Part shown: positions 1 to 8,000 of the stretch, piece by piece | How the letters are laid out: each line of letters begins with the position of its first letter | Numbering within the stretch: position 1 is the first letter of the stretch | DNA from: JAMQPK01 sp963782595 | GTDB lineage: Bacteria; Acidobacteriota; Vicinamibacteria; Vicinamibacterales; JAMQPK01 | Length of the DNA stretch: 64,000 nt | Reading direction: 5' to 3' | Assembly (NCBI GenBank): GCA_963782595.1 | Contig: CAWAKJ010000002.1 | Location: 248,001 to 312,000, forward strand | The notes under the pieces: generated by a model | Databases searched by the model: none | Told to the model about the DNA's origin: nothing | What the model saw: only the letters and a program-made list of their open reading frames with translations | Made by a program: the position numbers and the translations under genes

Positions 1-1
1 C

Positions 2-175
2 GCATCCGGCGATCTCGGCTACACGCTCGGCCGTTGGAAGAGCACATCCATCAGCCCCGAAGGGAAGACCGTCGCCGGTCAGGGCAAGTACCTCACGATT
101 TGGAAAAAGCAGAAGGATGGATCGTGGAAAGCCGCCGTCGATGTGGGCAACACGACGCCTGCGGCGGGACAGTAG
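2..175 (+). CDS. C-terminal end of a DUF4440/SnoaL-like protein (5' truncated by the window)
   Basis: The frame starting at base 2 reads through 57 codons to a TAG at 173-175. The peptide contains GDLGYTLGRW, then KYLTIWKKQKDGSWKAAVD, which is the usual C-terminal strand pattern of the DUF4440/SnoaL-like (NTF2-fold) family: a tryptophan-rich strand, then W-K-x-x-x-D. These proteins are small, often secreted or cytosolic, and many have no assigned substrate. The N-terminal half is outside the window, so a signal peptide or catalytic residues cannot be judged. The next gene starts about 200 bases later, past an inverted repeat, so this is probably its own transcription unit. Confidence 0.7.
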   Translation, partial: ASGDLGYTLGRWKSTSISPEGKTVAGQGKYLTIWKKQKDGSWKAAVDVGNTTPAAGQ

Positions 176-200
176 TTTGCGACCCTCGTGGGACATATAA

Positions 201-270
201 AACAGGAGATGAAGAGATTAGGAGGAATTTCTCCAAGGAGATTGTTCTCCTAGTCTCCTCATCTCCTGTT
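201..270. repeat. Imperfect inverted repeat built of GGAGA-type short repeats, upstream of parC
   Basis: The left arm begins AACAGGAGATGAAGAGATTA and the right arm ends CTCATCTCCTGTT, its imperfect reverse complement, with about 20 bases between. The arms themselves are made of AGGAGAN-like words. A short forward copy of the same word set (AGGAGACTAGGAG) recurs near 25745. The structure could act as a terminator for the preceding gene, but no T-run follows directly, so I call it a repeat. The rest of 176-372 shows no gene. Confidence 0.6.
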
Positions 271-372
271 CGAACAGGACGTAGCCGCAAGTGGTTGTAC
301 TTGCATGGGAATTCCCGGTACACTTCAAACCCGTTGGAAAGAAGAAGAGTGATCTCCTGTTAAAACATCAGC

Positions 373-2766
373 ATGGCCAAACGCCGTAAACCATCAGACG
401 GTTCATTCGACTTCGAAGGCCCCGCAGACACGACGACCGCCTCCGGTAACGGCCACGGCGGAGACGGTGCAGTCCCGCTGCACGAGGCGGCACAATCGCG
501 ATACCTGAACTACGCCTTGTCGGTCATCACCTCGCGCGCGCTGCCGGACGTGCGCGACGGGTTGAAGCCCGTGCAGCGCCGCATCTTGTACACGATGTGG
601 CAGCAGGGACTGACCGCCGATGCGAAACACCGCAAGTGCGCGAAAGTGGTCGGCGATGTGATGGGCAGTTTTCACCCGCACGGCGACGCCGCGATCTACG
701 AGACGCTCGTGCGGATGGCGCAGTCCTTTTCGCTGCGATATCCCCTCGTCGATGGATCCGGCAACTTCGGATCGCTCGACGGCGACTCCGCGGCGGCGAT
801 GCGGTACACCGAGTGCCGCCTCACCCGCATCAGCGACGAGCTGCTCGCCGAGATCGAGCAAAACACGGTGCACGAGCGGTCGAACTACGACGGCACGAAG
901 ACCGAGCCGGTCGTGCTGCCGGCGCGTCTGCCGAATCTTCTCATCAACGGCGCCACTGGCATCGCCGTCGGGATGGCGACCAACATCCCGCCTCACAACC
1001 TCGGCGAGGTGTGCACGGCGCTCATCAAGCTGCTCGACAACGACGAGCTTGGCAACGCCCAGCTGTCCCGGTACATCAAGGGCCCCGACTTTCCAACCGG
1101 TGGTCAGATTCTCAACTCGCCCGACGAGATCAAGGCCATCTACAAGACCGGCAGCGGCAGCATCCGCCTTCGCGGCACGTGGGACATCGGCGAAGAGTCG
1201 CGCTCGACCAAGACGATTCTGATCGACAGCATTCCGTATACCGTCGACAAATCGCAGCTCGTCGCGCAGATCGGGGAAATCATCGAGAAGCGCAAGCTGC
1301 CGCAGTTGCTCGATGTGAAGGATGTCTCCACCGAAGACGTCCGCATCGCGCTGGAAATGAAGCGGGATGCCGACGAAAAAATGGTGATGGCGTATCTCTA
1401 CAAGCATACGCCGATGCAGATCACCTTTCCGGTGAACCTGACGTGCCTGATTCCGACGGAAAATCCGGAGGTCGGCCGCCCGGAACGACTCGATCTGAAG
1501 TCGATCCTCTGGCACTTTCTGCACTTCCGCCTCGAGGTGGTGACGGCCCGCCTCGAGCACGAGCTTGCCGCGCTCAAGAAGCGCATCCACATTCTCGAGG
1601 GGTTCGAGAAAATTTTCGATGTGCTGGACGAGGTGCTGCGCATTGTCCGCAAGTCGGACGGCAAGGCCGACGCCGCCGAGAAGATCATGAAGCGGTTCGG
1701 CCTCGACGCCGAACAGACCGATGCGATCCTCGAGTTGAAGATCTATCGGCTCGCGCGCCTCGAGATTCTGGTCATCCAGCAGGAGCTCGACGAAAAGCGC
1801 AAGCGCGCCCGGCAGATTGGCGGCCTGCTCAAGAACGAAGAGAGCCGCTGGAAGCTCGTCCGCGAGGAGCTCGAGGAGATTCAGAGGACCTACGGCGATG
1901 CGCGACTCGACAAGCGCCGCACCCTGATCGAGGCGGAAGCCACGGTCGAGTACACGGCCGACGACTTCATCGTCGAAGAGGACAACACTGTCATCGTGTC
2001 GCGCGATGGGTGGATAAAACGCCAGAAAGAGGTGAAAGATCTGTCGACCACGCGGCTGCGCGAGGGCGACTCGGTGCTCGCTGTACTGGCCGGCAGCACA
2101 CGGGCGACGGCGGTGTTCTTCACCAATTTCGGCACGGCCTATACGGCGCGCATCATCGATGTGCCCGCATCGACGGGTTACGGCGAGCCCGTGCAGAGCC
2201 TGTTCAAGCTGAAGGACGGTGAACGGGTGGTGGCCGCGGCCAGCCTCGATCCGAGAGTGGCGACCGATATCAAGGCGAAGAAAGAGGGCGACGTACCGCC
2301 GCGACATGCCGTCGCCGTGACGAGCGATGGCTACAGCCTGAGGTTCGGCCTCGAGCCGTTCGTCGAAGTCAGCACGCGCGCCGGGCGCCGATTCGGCCGC
2401 GTGGCTCAGGGTGCGGAGGTCGTCGGCGTGTCCATTGTCACTGGCGGCGAAGTGTTGATCGCAGCCACGCGGCAGGCTCGTGCGCTCTTGTGCAAGGTGA
2501 ACGAGGTCAATTTCCTGGCGGGGCCAGGTCGTGGCGTCATCCTCATCAAGATGGCGAGCGACGACGACCGCGTGTTGGGGTTCGTTGCGTCTGCGGGCGA
2601 CCGCGATCTCCTGACTGTTGAAACGAGTCGCGGAGCCGAACAGACGATCAGCACCGCGAAGTACAGCCTGACGAGCCGCGGTGGGCGTGGGCGCGAGCTG
2701 CTCCAGCGGGGAGAGTTTACGCGCGTCCTGCCGTCACTGCCTGAGTTGCCGGTGCTGCAGGCGTAG
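373..2766 (+). CDS. parC: Type IIA DNA topoisomerase subunit A (ParC-like; topoisomerase IV)
   Basis: This 797-residue protein is the DNA-cleaving and rejoining subunit of a gyrase/topoisomerase IV enzyme. The N-terminal core is intact: DVRDGLKPVQRRIL, then HPHGDAAIYE at 101-110, and the catalytic tyrosine is Y145 in AAMRYTECRL. A long coiled-coil and tower region follows, then a beta-pinwheel C-terminal domain from about residue 530. Blade 1 (VIVSRDGWIKRQKEV) has no GyrA box, which favours ParC over GyrA. The residue matching Ser83 of E. coli GyrA or Ser80 of ParC is Ala106, and the next quinolone-contact position is Glu110, as in ParC. The partner B subunit is at 4809-6710 on the same strand, with two unrelated genes between. 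Gyrase A remains possible if the genome has only one pair. Confidence 0.9.
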   Translation: MAKRRKPSDGSFDFEGPADTTTASGNGHGGDGAVPLHEAAQSRYLNYALSVITSRALPDVRDGLKPVQRRILYTMWQQGLTADAKHRKCAKVVGDVMGSFHPHGDAAIYETLVRMAQSFSLRYPLVDGSGNFGSLDGDSAAAMRYTECRLTRISDELLAEIEQNTVHERSNYDGTKTEPVVLPARLPNLLINGATGIAVGMATNIPPHNLGEVCTALIKLLDNDELGNAQLSRYIKGPDFPTGGQILNSPDEIKAIYKTGSGSIRLRGTWDIGEESRSTKTILIDSIPYTVDKSQLVAQIGEIIEKRKLPQLLDVKDVSTEDVRIALEMKRDADEKMVMAYLYKHTPMQITFPVNLTCLIPTENPEVGRPERLDLKSILWHFLHFRLEVVTARLEHELAALKKRIHILEGFEKIFDVLDEVLRIVRKSDGKADAAEKIMKRFGLDAEQTDAILELKIYRLARLEILVIQQELDEKRKRARQIGGLLKNEESRWKLVREELEEIQRTYGDARLDKRRTLIEAEATVEYTADDFIVEEDNTVIVSRDGWIKRQKEVKDLSTTRLREGDSVLAVLAGSTRATAVFFTNFGTAYTARIIDVPASTGYGEPVQSLFKLKDGERVVAAASLDPRVATDIKAKKEGDVPPRHAVAVTSDGYSLRFGLEPFVEVSTRAGRRFGRVAQGAEVVGVSIVTGGEVLIAATRQARALLCKVNEVNFLAGPGRGVILIKMASDDDRVLGFVASAGDRDLLTVETSRGAEQTISTAKYSLTSRGGRGRELLQRGEFTRVLPSLPELPVLQA

Positions 2767-2779
2767 GGAAAACCGACGC

Positions 2780-3442
2780 TCAGCGTCCGTTGCGAGCGTT
2801 GAAGTACGCGACCCGGTATGCGTTTTCGAAGCCCTCGAGATATCCCCCCTGGTAGTCGCTGAACAATCCGACTTGCGGTGTGTAGCCCGAGTCGGCTCGC
2901 GCGAGCTCGCTCTGGCTCTCGAGATCCCATCCGTGATTGCTCACGTAGTCTTCACGGCCCGCCGCGAGCCCTTCCAGAATGCCGCGCTGGTAGCCGGTTC
3001 GCCACGCCATGCTCCTCGGGCCAATGTAGGCGCGATGGGTCGGCGCGACGTAGTCGAATTCGAGCCGGTTGATGCGGCTGTCCCGATTGCGGTCGAGTCG
3101 ATTGAATTCGGCAGTGGTCAGTTGTGACTCTGGACGCGTGAGCCAGCCGTCGCCATCGATATCACGGGCATTGAACTGCGCGAGCGAATCCCGATCGTCG
3201 CATGCCCTATCGTGCTCGAACTCGGAGCGGGTGATCATGTTGTCGAAATTGCTGTCGAGACGTTTGAAGTCGGCGCTGCTCATGCTCCACTCGCTGCGAA
3301 TCACCCAACCGTCGTTGTTCTCGTCGATGTCGGAGAAGCGGAACACCGGGCCGCCTGGTGTCTCGAGGCCATCCTGCGCCTGGGCCGGCCAGGCGCCTGC
3401 GAGCACCGCCACGGCCAGGGCGATATGCAGTGGACGTCGCAT
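2780..3442 (-). CDS. Secreted EF-hand protein, short paralogue
   Basis: A 220-residue protein predicted to be exported and to bind calcium. The start at 3442 is chosen because MRRPLHIALAVAVLAGAWP gives a clean signal peptide ending in AQA, and AAAGGA sits 7 bases upstream. Four EF-hand-like loops follow: DENNDGWVIRSE, DSNFDNMITRSE, DIDGDGWLTRPE and DRNRDSRINRLE. The last 75 residues form a separate region with spaced G-Y-x-x-G motifs (WRTGYQRGILEGLAAGREDY, then YQGGYLEGFENAYR), shared with the neighbour at 3615-4619. The two genes are tandem paralogues whose upstream regions also match. No enzymatic motif is visible. Roles in calcium buffering or envelope structure would be guesses. Confidence 0.8.
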   Translation of the reverse strand: MRRPLHIALAVAVLAGAWPAQAQDGLETPGGPVFRFSDIDENNDGWVIRSEWSMSSADFKRLDSNFDNMITRSEFEHDRACDDRDSLAQFNARDIDGDGWLTRPESQLTTAEFNRLDRNRDSRINRLEFDYVAPTHRAYIGPRSMAWRTGYQRGILEGLAAGREDYVSNHGWDLESQSELARADSGYTPQVGLFSDYQGGYLEGFENAYRVAYFNARNGR

Positions 3443-3551
3443 AGGGTCATCCTTTCGATTGCATAGCTCCCGCTGATAAGAAGTGCAATCGAGGTGCCCG
3501 CGATGCCCAATCCCGATCATCGCAAGAACGGCGTTTAGTGGCTGCCGTCTG

Positions 3552-3614
3552 TCGGCTTCGGATTTCGGGCTTCAGGCTCCTGGCCAAAAGCCGGGAGCCT
3601 GCAGCCCGTAGCCG
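3552..3614. repeat. Back-to-back heptamer repeat between the EF-hand genes
   Basis: Read in 7-base steps from 3552, the sequence runs TCGGCTT, CGGATTT, CGGGCTT, CAGGCTC, CTGGCCA, then the complementary set AAAGCCG, GGAGCCT, GCAGCCC, GTAGCCG. Forward and inverted units meet near 3583, so the array can fold. It touches the stop codon of the longer EF-hand gene. Just beside it, 3508-3538 carries AATCCCGATCA followed by AAGAACGGCGTTT, a near copy of bases 4778-4808 before parE. Confidence 0.65.
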
Positions 3615-4619
3615 CTACTGCGGTGCGCGTCCACCGGCTTCGATGAATCCGGCACGGTACGCAGTGCGGAACCCCTCTCGGTAGCCGGCTTGAAAATCGC
3701 TCAAGGCTCCAATCTGCGGCGTGAAGCCGGAGTCGGCGCGCTCGAGCTCGCGCTGGCCTTCGAGGTCCCATCCCTGTCCCCTGACGTAGTCCTCACGACC
3801 CGCCGCCTTGCCTTCCTGGATTCCGTGGTCCCAACCGGTTCGCCACGCGGCGCTCCGAGTTGTACTGTCGGTCGTTTGCGCGTTGAACTCGCTGCGGCTG
3901 AGACGGTTGTCGCGGTTGGTGTCGAGCTGGGTGAATCCCACTTCGGAGCCACGCCATTCCGAGCGCACGAGCCAGCCGTCATTGTTCAAATCGACCCGAT
4001 CGAATCGGTCGAAATTCGATGGCGATCCGATGGCCGCGTTCTCGAACTCGAAGCGGCTGATGCGGTTGTCGCGGTTGACGTCGAGACGGTTGAAGTCGGT
4101 GTAGCTCATATTCCACTCGTTGCGAGTGATCCAACCGTCATTGTTGACGTCTACGCTGGAGAAGCGGAATGAGGGGCCGCCGAGCGCGTCGAGGTTGTAC
4201 CCGCTGCCCTCGGCATATTCCAGCATCGAAACGTAGCCGTCACGGTTTGTGTCGAGCTGCAGGAACAGACGGCCTCCCCCGGGCCACTCGCTGCGTGCCA
4301 CGCGGTTGTCGTTGTTCGTGTCGTAGCCACGGAACCGCCGGACGATTTCGATGTCGTAGTTGTCTATTCGGCCGTCACGGTTCCAGTCCTGGTTCCAGTC
4401 GGTCCGCCGCCGCGCGCCGACACGCACTTCGTCGCCTGACAGGATGCCGTCGCCGTTCCAGTCCTGACTCCGGAACGATTGATCGCTGCCGCGCCACTCG
4501 CCACGTGTGATGACGCCGTCGTTGTTCTGGTCCAAGCCTGGAAATCGCATCTGCGCCTGGGCGCTCGAGGTGCCTGCGAGCACTGCGATGGCCAGGCCGA
4601 CTTGCAATGGAAGTCGCAT
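3615..4619 (-). CDS. Secreted EF-hand protein, long paralogue with nine EF loops
   Basis: A 334-residue exported protein. The start at 4619 is preferred over an ATG three codons earlier because it puts AAAGGA 8 bases upstream, the same layout as its paralogue. The signal peptide is MRLPLQVGLAIAVLAGTSSA, ending AQA. About nine EF-type loops can be read, among them DQNNDGVITRGE, DWNGDGILSGDE, DTNNDNRVARSE, DVNNDGWITRNE, DLNNDGWLVRSE and DTNRDNRLSRSE. The C-terminal region repeats the WRTGWDHGIQEGKAAGREDY and FQAGYREGFRTAYR pattern of the shorter paralogue. The longer length fits internal duplication of EF-hand pairs. It sits between parC and parE on the opposite strand, an odd place for an envelope protein. 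Confidence 0.82.
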   Translation of the reverse strand: MRLPLQVGLAIAVLAGTSSAQAQMRFPGLDQNNDGVITRGEWRGSDQSFRSQDWNGDGILSGDEVRVGARRRTDWNQDWNRDGRIDNYDIEIVRRFRGYDTNNDNRVARSEWPGGGRLFLQLDTNRDGYVSMLEYAEGSGYNLDALGGPSFRFSSVDVNNDGWITRNEWNMSYTDFNRLDVNRDNRISRFEFENAAIGSPSNFDRFDRVDLNNDGWLVRSEWRGSEVGFTQLDTNRDNRLSRSEFNAQTTDSTTRSAAWRTGWDHGIQEGKAAGREDYVRGQGWDLEGQRELERADSGFTPQIGALSDFQAGYREGFRTAYRAGFIEAGGRAPQ

Positions 4620-4755
4620 GGTTGCCATCCTTTCGATGCATCTGTACCAAAGATACATAAGTCCCAAAGATGACGGTGCAATCGCTGTGCCTGATAGCTG
4701 ACGCTCGTACTTCCCTCCGCGGTTTGGTACAATCCCGGGAGCGCTGGTCACGAGG

Positions 4756-4790
4756 CTAATCCTTAGTCCCTCATCCTAAATCCCGATCAG
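4756..4790. repeat. Degenerate AATCC-type heptamer array upstream of parE
   Basis: Seven-base steps from 4756 read CTAATCC, TTAGTCC, CTCATCC, TAAATCC, CGATCAG. This is a decayed member of the CCCTAAT/CCCCAAT family that also occurs inside imuB and dnaE2. It ends 18 bases before the parE start. Confidence 0.5.
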
Positions 4791-4808
4791 CGTAAGAACA
4801 GCGTTTGA

Positions 4809-6710
4809 ATGGCCTATACAGCAAAAGACATTACCGTTCTCGAAGGTCTCGAGCCGGTTCGTCGGCGCCCCGGGATGTACATCGGCGGCGTCGGTAGTGC
4901 GGGACTGCATCATCTCGTCTGGGAGATCCTCGACAACTCCATTGACGAAGCGATGAACGGGCATGCCTCGAATATCTGGGTGACCCTTCACAAGGACGGG
5001 TCGTCCATGACGATTGAGGACGACGGCCGCGGTATCCCGATCGACAAACATCCTACGAGCAAGAAGAGCGCGCTCGAGGTCATCTTCACCGTGCTGCACG
5101 CGGGCGGAAAGTTCGATCACGGAAACTACAAGACGGCCGGCGGACTTCACGGCGTCGGCGCCAGCGTCGTGAACGCACTTTCGAAGGAGCTCGTCGCCAC
5201 CGTCCGGCGCGATGGCGCGGAGTGGGAGCAGCGATTCAAGCAGGGGAAGCCGCTCGGGCCGCCGAAGAAGATCGGTCCAGCGCGCGGCAGTGGCACGAAG
5301 GTGTACTTCCATCCGGATCCGGGAATCTTTCCTAAAATCGAGCTCGACCCGGGTGTGATCCGCGAGCGCCTCGAAATCGCGAGCTATCTTCACAAGGGCT
5401 TGAAGATTTCCTTCGAGGACGAATGTGAGAAGACGAAGGTCACTTTCGAGCACAGCGATGGCCTGCTCGCCTATCTGAAGAAGATCGTTGCCGAACGGGG
5501 CGCCAAGGCGGTGCATGAGGTCGCGTTCGTGCTGGAAAAGCAGAACGGGCTGCGGCTCGATCTCGCGCTCCAGTGGACCGAGTCGACCGAAGAGCACCTT
5601 CGCAGCTATGTGAACGGGATTCCGACCGGATCGGGCGGAACGCACGAAAGCGGCATTCGCGCTGGCCTCGGCAAAGCCATGCGCAACTACATCGACACGC
5701 ACAACCTCGCTCCGAAAGGCGTCACGTTGACGGCCGAAGACATCCGCGAGGGTTTGACGGGCGTGTTGAGCCTCTTCCTCGCGGAGCCCCAATTCCAGGG
5801 CCAGACCAAAGATCGGCTGAACAACCCCGAGGTGCTGTCGGCAGTGGATTCGCTGGTGCGGCCGGCTCTGGAGCACTGGCTGAATCACAATAGGAGCGTG
5901 GCCGAGTCGATCGTGGCGCGCGTCATCCTTGCGGCACGTGCCCGCGAAGCGAGCCGGGCTGCCCAACAGGAGGTGACGCGCAAAAGCGCGACATCGGGGC
6001 GGCTGAATCTTCCCGGCAAGCTGAGCGACTGTACGGGAAGTGGACGCTCTGATTCGGAACTGTTCATCGTCGAGGGAGACTCGGCTGGCGGTTCGGCAAA
6101 GCAGGGCAGGGATCGGACGCGGCAGGCCATCCTCCCGCTGCGCGGGAAGGTGTTGAACACGGAGAGCGCGTCGCTCGCGAAGGTGCTCGAGAACAAGGAG
6201 CTCTCGGACCTGGTGACGGCGATGGGCTGCGGCCTTGGCAAGAACTTCGAACTCTCGCGGCTACGCTACGGCAAGCTGATCATCCTGGCCGATGCCGACT
6301 CCGATGGGAATCACATCGCCACATTGCTGCTGACGTTTATTTATCGCCATATTCCGCAGCTGTTGCAGGAAGGCAAGGTGTATCTTGCCCAGCCGCCGCT
6401 GTACCGCATCGACATTGGCAAGGAGACGTTTTGGGCCCTCGACGATGCGCAGCGCGATGCGCTGCTCAAGAAGCACGGCAACGGGCGAGGCAAGCCGGAG
6501 ATTACGCGGTTCAAGGGCCTTGGCGAGATGATGCCGAAGGTGCTCTGGGAGACGACGCTGAATCCGAGAACGCGGAGGCTGCTGCGCGTCGATGTGTCGG
6601 ATCAGATCGTCACCGATCGCGTCATCAACGAGCTGATGGGCAAAGACGCGAGCGCGCGCTTCAGGTTCATCATGGAACGCGCCGAGGAAGCGGAGGAGCT
6701 CGACGTGTAA
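4809..6710 (+). CDS. parE: Type IIA DNA topoisomerase subunit B (ParE/GyrB)
   Basis: This 633-residue protein is the ATPase subunit that powers strand passage with the ParC-like subunit. It begins with the GHKL ATPase domain (LEGLEPVRRRPGMYIGG, then EILDNSIDEAMNG and the ATP-lid glycines GGLHGVGASVVNALS). The transducer domain follows. The TOPRIM domain has the catalytic glutamate in IVEGDSAGGSAKQGRDR and the metal-binding DADSDGNH. RFKGLGEMMPKVLWETT closes the protein near the C-terminus. The length fits ParE and short GyrB proteins. The start is the first ATG after a stop-rich leader with no strong ribosome binding site. GyrB-like residues (SAKQGR) mean the ParE name rests mostly on its partner lacking a GyrA box. 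Confidence 0.9.
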   Translation: MAYTAKDITVLEGLEPVRRRPGMYIGGVGSAGLHHLVWEILDNSIDEAMNGHASNIWVTLHKDGSSMTIEDDGRGIPIDKHPTSKKSALEVIFTVLHAGGKFDHGNYKTAGGLHGVGASVVNALSKELVATVRRDGAEWEQRFKQGKPLGPPKKIGPARGSGTKVYFHPDPGIFPKIELDPGVIRERLEIASYLHKGLKISFEDECEKTKVTFEHSDGLLAYLKKIVAERGAKAVHEVAFVLEKQNGLRLDLALQWTESTEEHLRSYVNGIPTGSGGTHESGIRAGLGKAMRNYIDTHNLAPKGVTLTAEDIREGLTGVLSLFLAEPQFQGQTKDRLNNPEVLSAVDSLVRPALEHWLNHNRSVAESIVARVILAARAREASRAAQQEVTRKSATSGRLNLPGKLSDCTGSGRSDSELFIVEGDSAGGSAKQGRDRTRQAILPLRGKVLNTESASLAKVLENKELSDLVTAMGCGLGKNFELSRLRYGKLIILADADSDGNHIATLLLTFIYRHIPQLLQEGKVYLAQPPLYRIDIGKETFWALDDAQRDALLKKHGNGRGKPEITRFKGLGEMMPKVLWETTLNPRTRRLLRVDVSDQIVTDRVINELMGKDASARFRFIMERAEEAEELDV

Positions 6711-6732
6711 GTCGCGAGTCGCTGTACGTAGT

Positions 6733-6750
6733 GTCCGGCTTTAGCCGGAC
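6733..6750. repeat. Short extragenic palindrome GTCCGGCTTTAGCCGGAC
   Basis: A perfect 7-base stem with a TTTA-type loop, 22 bases after the parE stop and preceded by TACGTAGT. The same palindrome with the same TACGTAG prefix recurs at 49260-49277. It resembles REP-type extragenic elements and may also work as a weak terminator. Confidence 0.65.
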
Positions 6751-6764
6751 TTGACGCGAATCCA

Positions 6765-6859
6765 CCGCCATGCGGAAGCCGGATCCGTCTGCGCCGCGGC
6801 CGGAACTTACGGTGCACGAACACGGCCGCTTGCAGACAGATCCGGCTTCCGCACGGCGG
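6765..6859. mobile_element. Miniature inverted-repeat element, copy 1
   Basis: The 28-base arms are almost perfectly complementary: the left begins CCGCCATGCGGAAGCCGGAT and the right ends ATCCGGCTTCCGCACGGCGG. Both arms carry GTCTGC or GCAGAC at their inner ends. The core (GCCGCGGCCGGAAC through CACGGCCGCTTGC) matches, in reverse complement, the core of the element at 7852-7983. It encodes no protein, so it would be a non-autonomous, MITE-like element. No clear target-site duplication is visible. Confidence 0.75.
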
Positions 6860-6872
6860 CTGGTCGACCTCC

Positions 6873-6989
6873 TATCGGTTCATTCAACCGAGTGACGACG
6901 TCGATCACATCACTAAGATGCTCCACGAAGCGTATGCTCCGTTGGCGGCACAAGGTATGCGGTTCGTTGCGACCCATCAGGATTCGGCA
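6873..6989 (+). pseudogene. N-terminal fragment of a GNAT acetyltransferase
   Basis: In the frame from 6873 the peptide reads YRFIQPSDDVDHITKMLHEA and then YAPLAAQGMRFVATHQDS. This is the typical opening of a GNAT-fold N-acetyltransferase (I-x-P-x-D-D-V-x-x-I-x-x-L-L-x-x-A-Y). There is no start codon: the upstream end abuts the inverted-repeat element. The match stops near 6989, where the kinase reading frame begins. No acetyl-CoA-binding motif remains, so this is a remnant truncated at both ends. The assignment is by eye. Confidence 0.55.
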
Positions 6990-7005
6990 TGGCCAAGCCG
7001 ATCGC

Positions 7006-7842
7006 ATGAGCGTGGATGAGCGGTTTGCGTCGCATGCGCATGAGTGGGGCGTGACCGTCCAGGATGTCCGCACCACAGAGACGTCACAGCTCGGGTTTGG
7101 CACCCAAGCCAATCGACAGGTCGTCCTGAAGGTCATTCGAAGGGAACACAGCGAAGAGTGGCGTTGCGGTGACGTACTCGAGGCATTCGGCGGTGCCGGG
7201 ATGGTTCTGCCGATCGCTCATGCGCCCGGTGCCGTGCTGATGCCGAGGCTCGTCCCCGGACATGACCTCTCGACGCTCTGCGACGCAGGGCATGACGATG
7301 AGGCGTCCGAGATTATTGCGTCTCTGCTTCAGAGAATGTCGAATCAAGCGGCCTCCCTCGAAGGACTCGGGTCCGTCGAGCGGCTTCTTCCCGACTTCGA
7401 GAGATTTCGTGGCCAATGCGATGGTTTCATTCCGGCGGCGTATGTGGACCGCGCGGAAACCCTGTTTGCCGAGCTGTGTGCGACGCAGCGCGAACAGCGC
7501 CTTCTCCACGGAGACCTTCATCACTACAACGTGCTGTACGACGCGGATGCCGGATGGACCGTCATCGATCCGTGGGGTGCGATTGGCGAGATCGAATTCG
7601 AGCTCGGCCCGAGCTTGCGCAATCCGATTGTACCGCTCGTCAAGAGTTCCCGCGAAGTTGAGCGACGCTTGCGCATTTACGCGGGCCGGCTGAACTTTGA
7701 CGCGGGCCGTGCCGTGAAGTGGGCGTTCGCAACGACAGTGTTGGGCATCATTTGGCCATTCGAACCCGGCGTTGGCCTCGACCTGCGGGCGCCCTTCGCT
7801 TCGGCTGCGCGCGCGATGTGCGAACTCATCGACAGACACTGA
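7006..7842 (+). CDS. APH(6)-like aminoglycoside/hydroxyurea phosphotransferase family kinase
   Basis: A 278-residue kinase-fold protein related to the streptomycin 6-phosphotransferase family (APH_6_hur). The catalytic loop is LLHGDLHHYNVL, with H168, D170 and N175. The following DPWGAIGE-x-x-F-E-L-x-x-x-LRNP segment matches the family's D-P-K-G-x-x-G-(D/E) motif, with Trp replacing Lys and D188 as the likely metal ligand. The reaction would be ATP-dependent phosphorylation of a small hydroxylated substrate; whether that is an antibiotic cannot be told. The ATG at 7006 is chosen because homology starts there; no good ribosome binding site is seen. The gene lies between two inverted copies of one inverted-repeat element, which suggests acquisition as a unit. 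Confidence 0.8.
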   Translation: MSVDERFASHAHEWGVTVQDVRTTETSQLGFGTQANRQVVLKVIRREHSEEWRCGDVLEAFGGAGMVLPIAHAPGAVLMPRLVPGHDLSTLCDAGHDDEASEIIASLLQRMSNQAASLEGLGSVERLLPDFERFRGQCDGFIPAAYVDRAETLFAELCATQREQRLLHGDLHHYNVLYDADAGWTVIDPWGAIGEIEFELGPSLRNPIVPLVKSSREVERRLRIYAGRLNFDAGRAVKWAFATTVLGIIWPFEPGVGLDLRAPFASAARAMCELIDRH

Positions 7843-7851
7843 CGACACCCT

Positions 7852-7983
7852 CGCCATGCGGAGGGCGGATCTGTCTGCAAGCGGCTGTGTTCGTGCGCTG
7901 GCCTGCCGCGCCGTAGCGCACAGCGCGAAGGCGGGTCAGTTCCGGCCGCGGCGCAGACAGATCGGCCTTCCCGCATGGCGGCG
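7852..7983. mobile_element. Miniature inverted-repeat element, copy 2 (inverted relative to copy 1)
   Basis: The arms begin CGCCATGCGGAGGGCGGATC and end GATCGGCCTTCCCGCATGGC, with GTCTGC and GCAGAC inside. The core starts GCAAGCGGCTGTGTTCGTGC and ends TTCCGGCCGCGGC, the reverse complement of the core at 6765-6859, but holds about 40 extra bases in the middle. The two copies therefore face each other across the kinase gene. The right end lies only 30 bases before the coding region of the next gene. Confidence 0.75.
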
Positions 7984-8000
7984 CGTCGTTGCGCCTGCGA

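Noticed and set aside
34..363. A 109-codon open frame on the + strand covering the repeat before parC
   Set aside because: It runs through the inverted repeat and out of frame with the upstream DUF4440-type gene; the peptide has no recognisable fold.
403..2307. A 634-codon open frame on the - strand opposite parC
   Set aside because: It is the mirror of a high-GC coding frame; its translation has no domain, and the + strand frame is unmistakably a topoisomerase subunit.
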